Part shown: positions 6,175 through 8,309 of the stretch, one piece after another | Position numbering within the stretch: the stretch's first letter is position 1 | Layout: each line of letters begins with the position of its first letter | Assembly (NCBI GenBank): GCA_023430425.1 | Contig: JAEZAR010000078.1 | Location: 1 to 8,309, forward strand | DNA: 8,309 nt | Source: Actinomycetes bacterium | GTDB lineage: Bacteria > Actinomycetota > Actinomycetes > Actinomycetales > Cellulomonadaceae | Direction of reading: 5' to 3' | Made by a program: the position numbers and the translations under genes | Notes under the pieces: model-generated | Seen by the model: the letters and a program-made list of their open reading frames with translations, nothing else | Told to the model about the DNA's origin: nothing | Database searches by the model: none

Positions 6175-7109
6175 CCGCGCCCTCCCTCGCGTACGTCCGC
6201 CGGCCCGGGCCGCCGGAGGGCCGACCGGACGGTGCCGGCGGCGATGGTCAGCCCGCCGCGCGCGGTCGCGCGCTCGGGGTAGCCGGCGCGCAGGCGGTAC
6301 CCGTCGCGCTCGATCGCGTCGAGCACCCACTCGAAGCGCGCGACGTACGCGTGCCCCGCAAGGCGGCACCGGGCGTTGTCGACACGGGCGAGGTACGCGC
6401 GCCCGCTCGCGAAGCAGGACCTGGCGAGGGCCACGCGGTCGCGGACCCAGGCGCGCAGGGCGGGCTCGGCCAGGTCGGCGAACGACGGCGCCGCACCGGC
6501 GAGCAGCTCCGCCGGCACGTTGCAGTAGCCCGCGTCGAGGTCCTCCGCCAGGTCGCGGAGCATGTGCGCCACATGGGCGCCCGTGACGGCGACGTAGCGG
6601 GCCTCGTCGCGCGGGCTGTCGCAGCCGTGGCCGATGCAGTGGTGGATCGCCTCGGTGACGGCGACCGCGAGGTCGCGGGTGCAGGTGTCGAGCTCGCCGG
6701 CGCCGACGAGCCGTCCGCGCCGGGCGGCGTCGAACGCCATGACGTCGAGCATCGACGTGAGCGACTGGCGCAGCCCCGCGCCGTCGGGACCGGCCGCTAC
6801 CGCCGTGTCCGCCAGGTGCACGAGCAGGCGCTCCTCGGGGACGAGGTCGGCGGGGCGCTCGCCGGCGAGGACGCGCCGCTCGCGGGCCACCAGCTCCAGG
6901 CGCGCCTCGGCGTCCGGCAGGTGCTCGTCGACGAGGTCGTCGAGCCAGCGGAACCAGGCGTAGATGGCGAAGGCGTCCTCGCGGCGGGCCCGGTCCGCGA
7001 GCCAGCGGATCGTCAGGTACGACTGCCTGCTCGCGGCCCGGGTCGAGCCCGCTGCGCCGACCTCCGCGACCGTGCAGGCGGGGGACCCGGCAGCACCGCG
7101 CTGCGTCAT
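6171..7109 (-). CDS. crtB: Phytoene/squalene synthase family protein, probably phytoene synthase
   Basis: Joins two geranylgeranyl diphosphates head to head to phytoene, the first step committed to carotenoids. The protein has 312 residues. The first Asp-rich motif lies in YAWFRWLDDLVDE (50-62; Asp57, Asp58, Asp61). The second is LRDLAEDLDAG (184-194; Asp186, Asp190). After it comes GYCNVP (194-199), where classical CrtB has the pattern GRxYLP, so this is a divergent branch. I place the start at ATG 7109 because GGAGG (7116-7120) lies six bases upstream; a GTG two codons earlier would touch that site. It is the first gene of crtB-crtI. No geranylgeranyl diphosphate synthase or lycopene cyclase is adjacent, so precursor supply and end product depend on genes elsewhere. 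The adjoining crtI argues for phytoene over squalene. Confidence 0.87.
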   Translation of the reverse strand: MTQRGAAGSPACTVAEVGAAGSTRAASRQSYLTIRWLADRARREDAFAIYAWFRWLDDLVDEHLPDAEARLELVARERRVLAGERPADLVPEERLLVHLADTAVAAGPDGAGLRQSLTSMLDVMAFDAARRGRLVGAGELDTCTRDLAVAVTEAIHHCIGHGCDSPRDEARYVAVTGAHVAHMLRDLAEDLDAGYCNVPAELLAGAAPSFADLAEPALRAWVRDRVALARSCFASGRAYLARVDNARCRLAGHAYVARFEWVLDAIERDGYRLRAGYPERATARGGLTIAAGTVRSALRRPGPADVREGGRG

Positions 7110-7214
7110 CGGCACCCTCCGCTCGACACACCCGTGACGACGCTAGTGACGCGGACGCTCCCCCACCCGGGCCTTGTGACCCACGCCACGGGGCAAAGGG
7201 CCGCCGCGCAGGCC
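7110..7214 (-). promoter_or_regulatory. crtB upstream region with candidate -10 and GTGAC repeats
   Basis: This 105-base gap between the DUF421 stop and crtB should contain the crtBI promoter. Reading leftward, TAGCGT (7140-7145) fits TANNNT and would leave an untranslated leader of about 24 bases containing the GGAGG. No good -35 is seen 16-19 bases upstream. On the + strand GTGAC occurs three times (7134, 7146, 7176); the first two copies, 12 bases apart, flank the -10. No strong terminator for the DUF421 gene is visible. Confidence 0.3.
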
Positions 7215-7733
7215 TCAGGCGTCCGGGTTCGCGGGGCGGGGTCGGTCGTCGGGACCAGCCAGCATCACGCTGATGTGGCCGTTGGGCTCGAGGAACGCGC
7301 GCCGCACCCGGGCCGGGTCCTCGACGCCCTGGAGGCGCAGCTGTGACATCACCTCGTCCATCGACATGAACTCCCGGCGCAGCGCGCGGCGGTTGACCAC
7401 CCCGTCGACGATGAGCGGCCGCGGGCGGGCCTTGATCAGCCTCGCGACGCGGGGCCACCGGTAGGCGACGGCGTCGGCCGCGACGCTCCAGAACAAGATG
7501 GTCACGACGACCACGAACCCCTCGGCGATCGACGACGCGTCACCGGTCAGCCCCGCGCTCGCGGCGTCGGCGACGAGCACGACGACCAGCACGTCGGTCA
7601 GCCCGAGGCCACCGGACTCGCGCTGGCCGACGACGCGCATGAGCAGCAGCAGCATCAGGTAGGTCACGGTGCCGCGGACGACCAGCTCCGGCACGGGCGT
7701 GGCGAGCTGGAACATCGACCCCCAGTCGGGCAC
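7215..7733 (-). CDS. DUF421 (YetF-like) membrane protein
   Basis: A 172-residue protein of the widespread DUF421/YetF family, whose function is poorly defined. Three hydrophobic segments (about residues 17-35, 46-62 and 71-91) form the membrane part; the motif LLLMRVVGQRESGGLGLTDVLVVVLVADAAS (29-59) is the family core. A soluble C-terminal domain follows: RPRPLIVDGVVNRRALRREFMSMDEVMSQLRLQGVEDPARVRRAFLEPNGHISVM (103-157), with the typical 'LIVDG', 'L..Q....' and 'EPNGHISV' elements. I chose the GTG at 7733 because GGAGG (7740-7744) lies six bases upstream and the protein then starts where family members do. The frame stays open 42 codons further up, but that part is proline/arginine-rich and lies in the intergenic DNA shared with the divergent GH15 gene. 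Confidence 0.88.
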   Translation of the reverse strand: MPDWGSMFQLATPVPELVVRGTVTYLMLLLLMRVVGQRESGGLGLTDVLVVVLVADAASAGLTGDASSIAEGFVVVVTILFWSVAADAVAYRWPRVARLIKARPRPLIVDGVVNRRALRREFMSMDEVMSQLRLQGVEDPARVRRAFLEPNGHISVMLAGPDDRPRPANPDA

Positions 7734-7851
7734 GGACCACCTCCGGCGCAGGCATCGGCGCGTGGCCCCACCGTGCCCCGGACCTTCCCGCGCCGCCAGC
7801 GGTGGCGCGGGCGGTGCTGCGACCGGCGCGGGGACTGCGTAGAAAGGACGG
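7734..7851. promoter_or_regulatory. Divergent promoter region between DUF421 and GH15 genes
   Basis: Both outward genes must be driven from these 118 bases. On the + strand TAGAAA (7840-7845; four of six -10 bases) lies six bases before the GH15 ATG, with no clear -35. The same bases also form an AAAGGA ribosome-site-like run (7843-7848), but its 3-base spacing to ATG is short. A 9-bp stem with one G-T pair and a 3-base loop (7789-7809) lies mid-region and could be an operator or a chance GC hairpin. No TANNNT element is seen for the DUF421 direction. Confidence 0.35.
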
Positions 7852-8309
7852 ATGAGCACGCCCCTCGAGGACTACGCCCTGCTGTCGGACCTGCGCACGG
7901 GCCCGCTGGTGTCGCGGGACGGCAGCATCGACTGGCTGTGCCTGCCGCGGTTCGACTCCCCCGCGGTGTTCTCGGCGATCCTCGGCGGTCCGGACGACGG
8001 ACGCTGGCAGCTGTCGGCGGTGGACGGCGAGGTGGTCGAGCGGCGGTACCTGCCGCAGACGTTCGTCCTCGAGACCACGTGGCGGACGCCGACGGGACGC
8101 GTGCGGGTCACCGACCTCCTGCCGCCGAGCACGGCCCGCGGGGACCTGGTGCGCCGCGTCGAGTGCCTCGAGGGCACCGTCGATGTGGAGCACGACCTGC
8201 GCCTGCGGTTCGACTACGCGCGCGCGACGCCGTGGGTGCGCGTGGTCGACGACGCGGGCGGCGCGCCCGCGCTGCTCGCCCTCGCGGGCCCGGACGCGCT
8301 GCGCATCAC
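7852..8309 (+). CDS. GH15 family glucoamylase/trehalase-like enzyme, N-terminal part
   Basis: Cut by the right window edge after 152 codons with no stop in frame. The visible part is the trehalase-like N-terminal domain typical of bacterial glycoside hydrolase family 15 proteins: LEDYALLSDLRTGPLVSRDGSIDWLCLPRFDSPAVFSAILGG (5-46), then GRWQL (50-54), RRYLPQTFVLETTW (64-77) and VRVTDLLPP (84-92). This beta-sandwich domain precedes an (alpha/alpha)6 catalytic barrel whose acidic catalytic residues lie outside the window. Full-length relatives have about 600 residues and act on trehalose or alpha-glucans, so the substrate cannot be decided here. No signal peptide is present, which suggests a cytosolic enzyme. 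It is divergent from the DUF421 gene; any functional link is unknown. Confidence 0.9.
   Translation, partial: MSTPLEDYALLSDLRTGPLVSRDGSIDWLCLPRFDSPAVFSAILGGPDDGRWQLSAVDGEVVERRYLPQTFVLETTWRTPTGRVRVTDLLPPSTARGDLVRRVECLEGTVDVEHDLRLRFDYARATPWVRVVDDAGGAPALLALAGPDALRI

Noticed and set aside
4462..6282. 606-codon + strand open frame opposite crtI
   Set aside because: Rich in Arg, Val, Gly and His with no motif, and it covers the DUF2975 promoter and the crtI/crtB junction; the complementary strand encodes a complete CrtI.
4618..7458. Apparent 946-residue protein ending as CrtI
   Set aside because: Only the part from 6174 down is CrtI; the rest is shadow of crtB and part of the DUF421 gene in another frame. 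The FAD motif is N-terminal in CrtI, which fixes the start at 6174.
7734..7859. 42-codon N-terminal extension of the DUF421 protein
   Set aside because: Proline/arginine-rich and non-family-like. It would overlap the GH15 start, and a GTG with a perfectly spaced GGAGG lies at 7733.
7540..8193. Minus-strand open frames opposite the start of the GH15 gene
   Set aside because: The + strand frame from 7852 matches the GH15 N-terminal domain residue by residue, and the opposite frames have no recognisable content.

Overview
The window is an 8.3 kb piece of a very GC-rich (clearly above 70%) chromosome. Codon third positions are almost always G or C, several genes start with GTG, and stop/start overlaps are common. 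The gene set (2-methylcitrate cycle, crtB-crtI, DUF421, a GH15 enzyme) fits an actinobacterium, plausibly of the Micrococcales/Cellulomonas type; that placement is inference from style and content, not from a marker gene. I found no tRNA, rRNA, CRISPR array, insertion sequence or phage gene.

Layout from left to right. Positions 1-118 hold a hairpin/G-rich tail downstream of prpC. Positions 119-3739, read leftward, are a propionate operon in the order prpD-prpB-prpC, which encodes 2-methylcitrate dehydratase, methylisocitrate lyase and 2-methylcitrate synthase. Together with an aconitase-type hydratase encoded elsewhere, they turn propionyl-CoA plus oxaloacetate into pyruvate plus succinate. 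Upstream, at 3736-3810, lies a possible 24-codon leader ORF whose stop overlaps the GTG start of prpD. Positions 3854-4569, also leftward, are a two-gene module: a four-helix DUF2975 membrane protein, then a 72-residue XRE-type repressor. It has its own promoter in a 48-bp gap that is strikingly AT-rich for this window. Positions 4618-7109, leftward, are crtB (phytoene synthase) and crtI (phytoene desaturase), overlapping by ATGA; these would make the red C40 backbone from geranylgeranyl diphosphate. Positions 7215-7733, leftward, encode a small DUF421 (YetF-like) membrane protein. Divergently, from 7852 off the right edge, runs a GH15 glucoamylase/trehalase-like enzyme.

The most interesting signals are regulatory. 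In three transcription units a -10-like hexamer lies exactly six bases before an ATG, the geometry of leaderless transcripts. These are the prpD leader ORF (TACCCT), the DUF2975 gene (TTGACT-17-GACACT) and, more weakly, the GH15 gene (TAGAAA). The DUF2975/XRE promoter carries three ATCGA motifs spaced 11 and 21 bp apart (about one and two helical turns), a good candidate for autoregulation by the XRE protein. The prpD promoter carries a perfect 12-bp palindrome between -10 and -35. The protein-coding genes are mostly well-known families; I see no clearly new enzyme system. The least characterised unit is the DUF2975/XRE pair.
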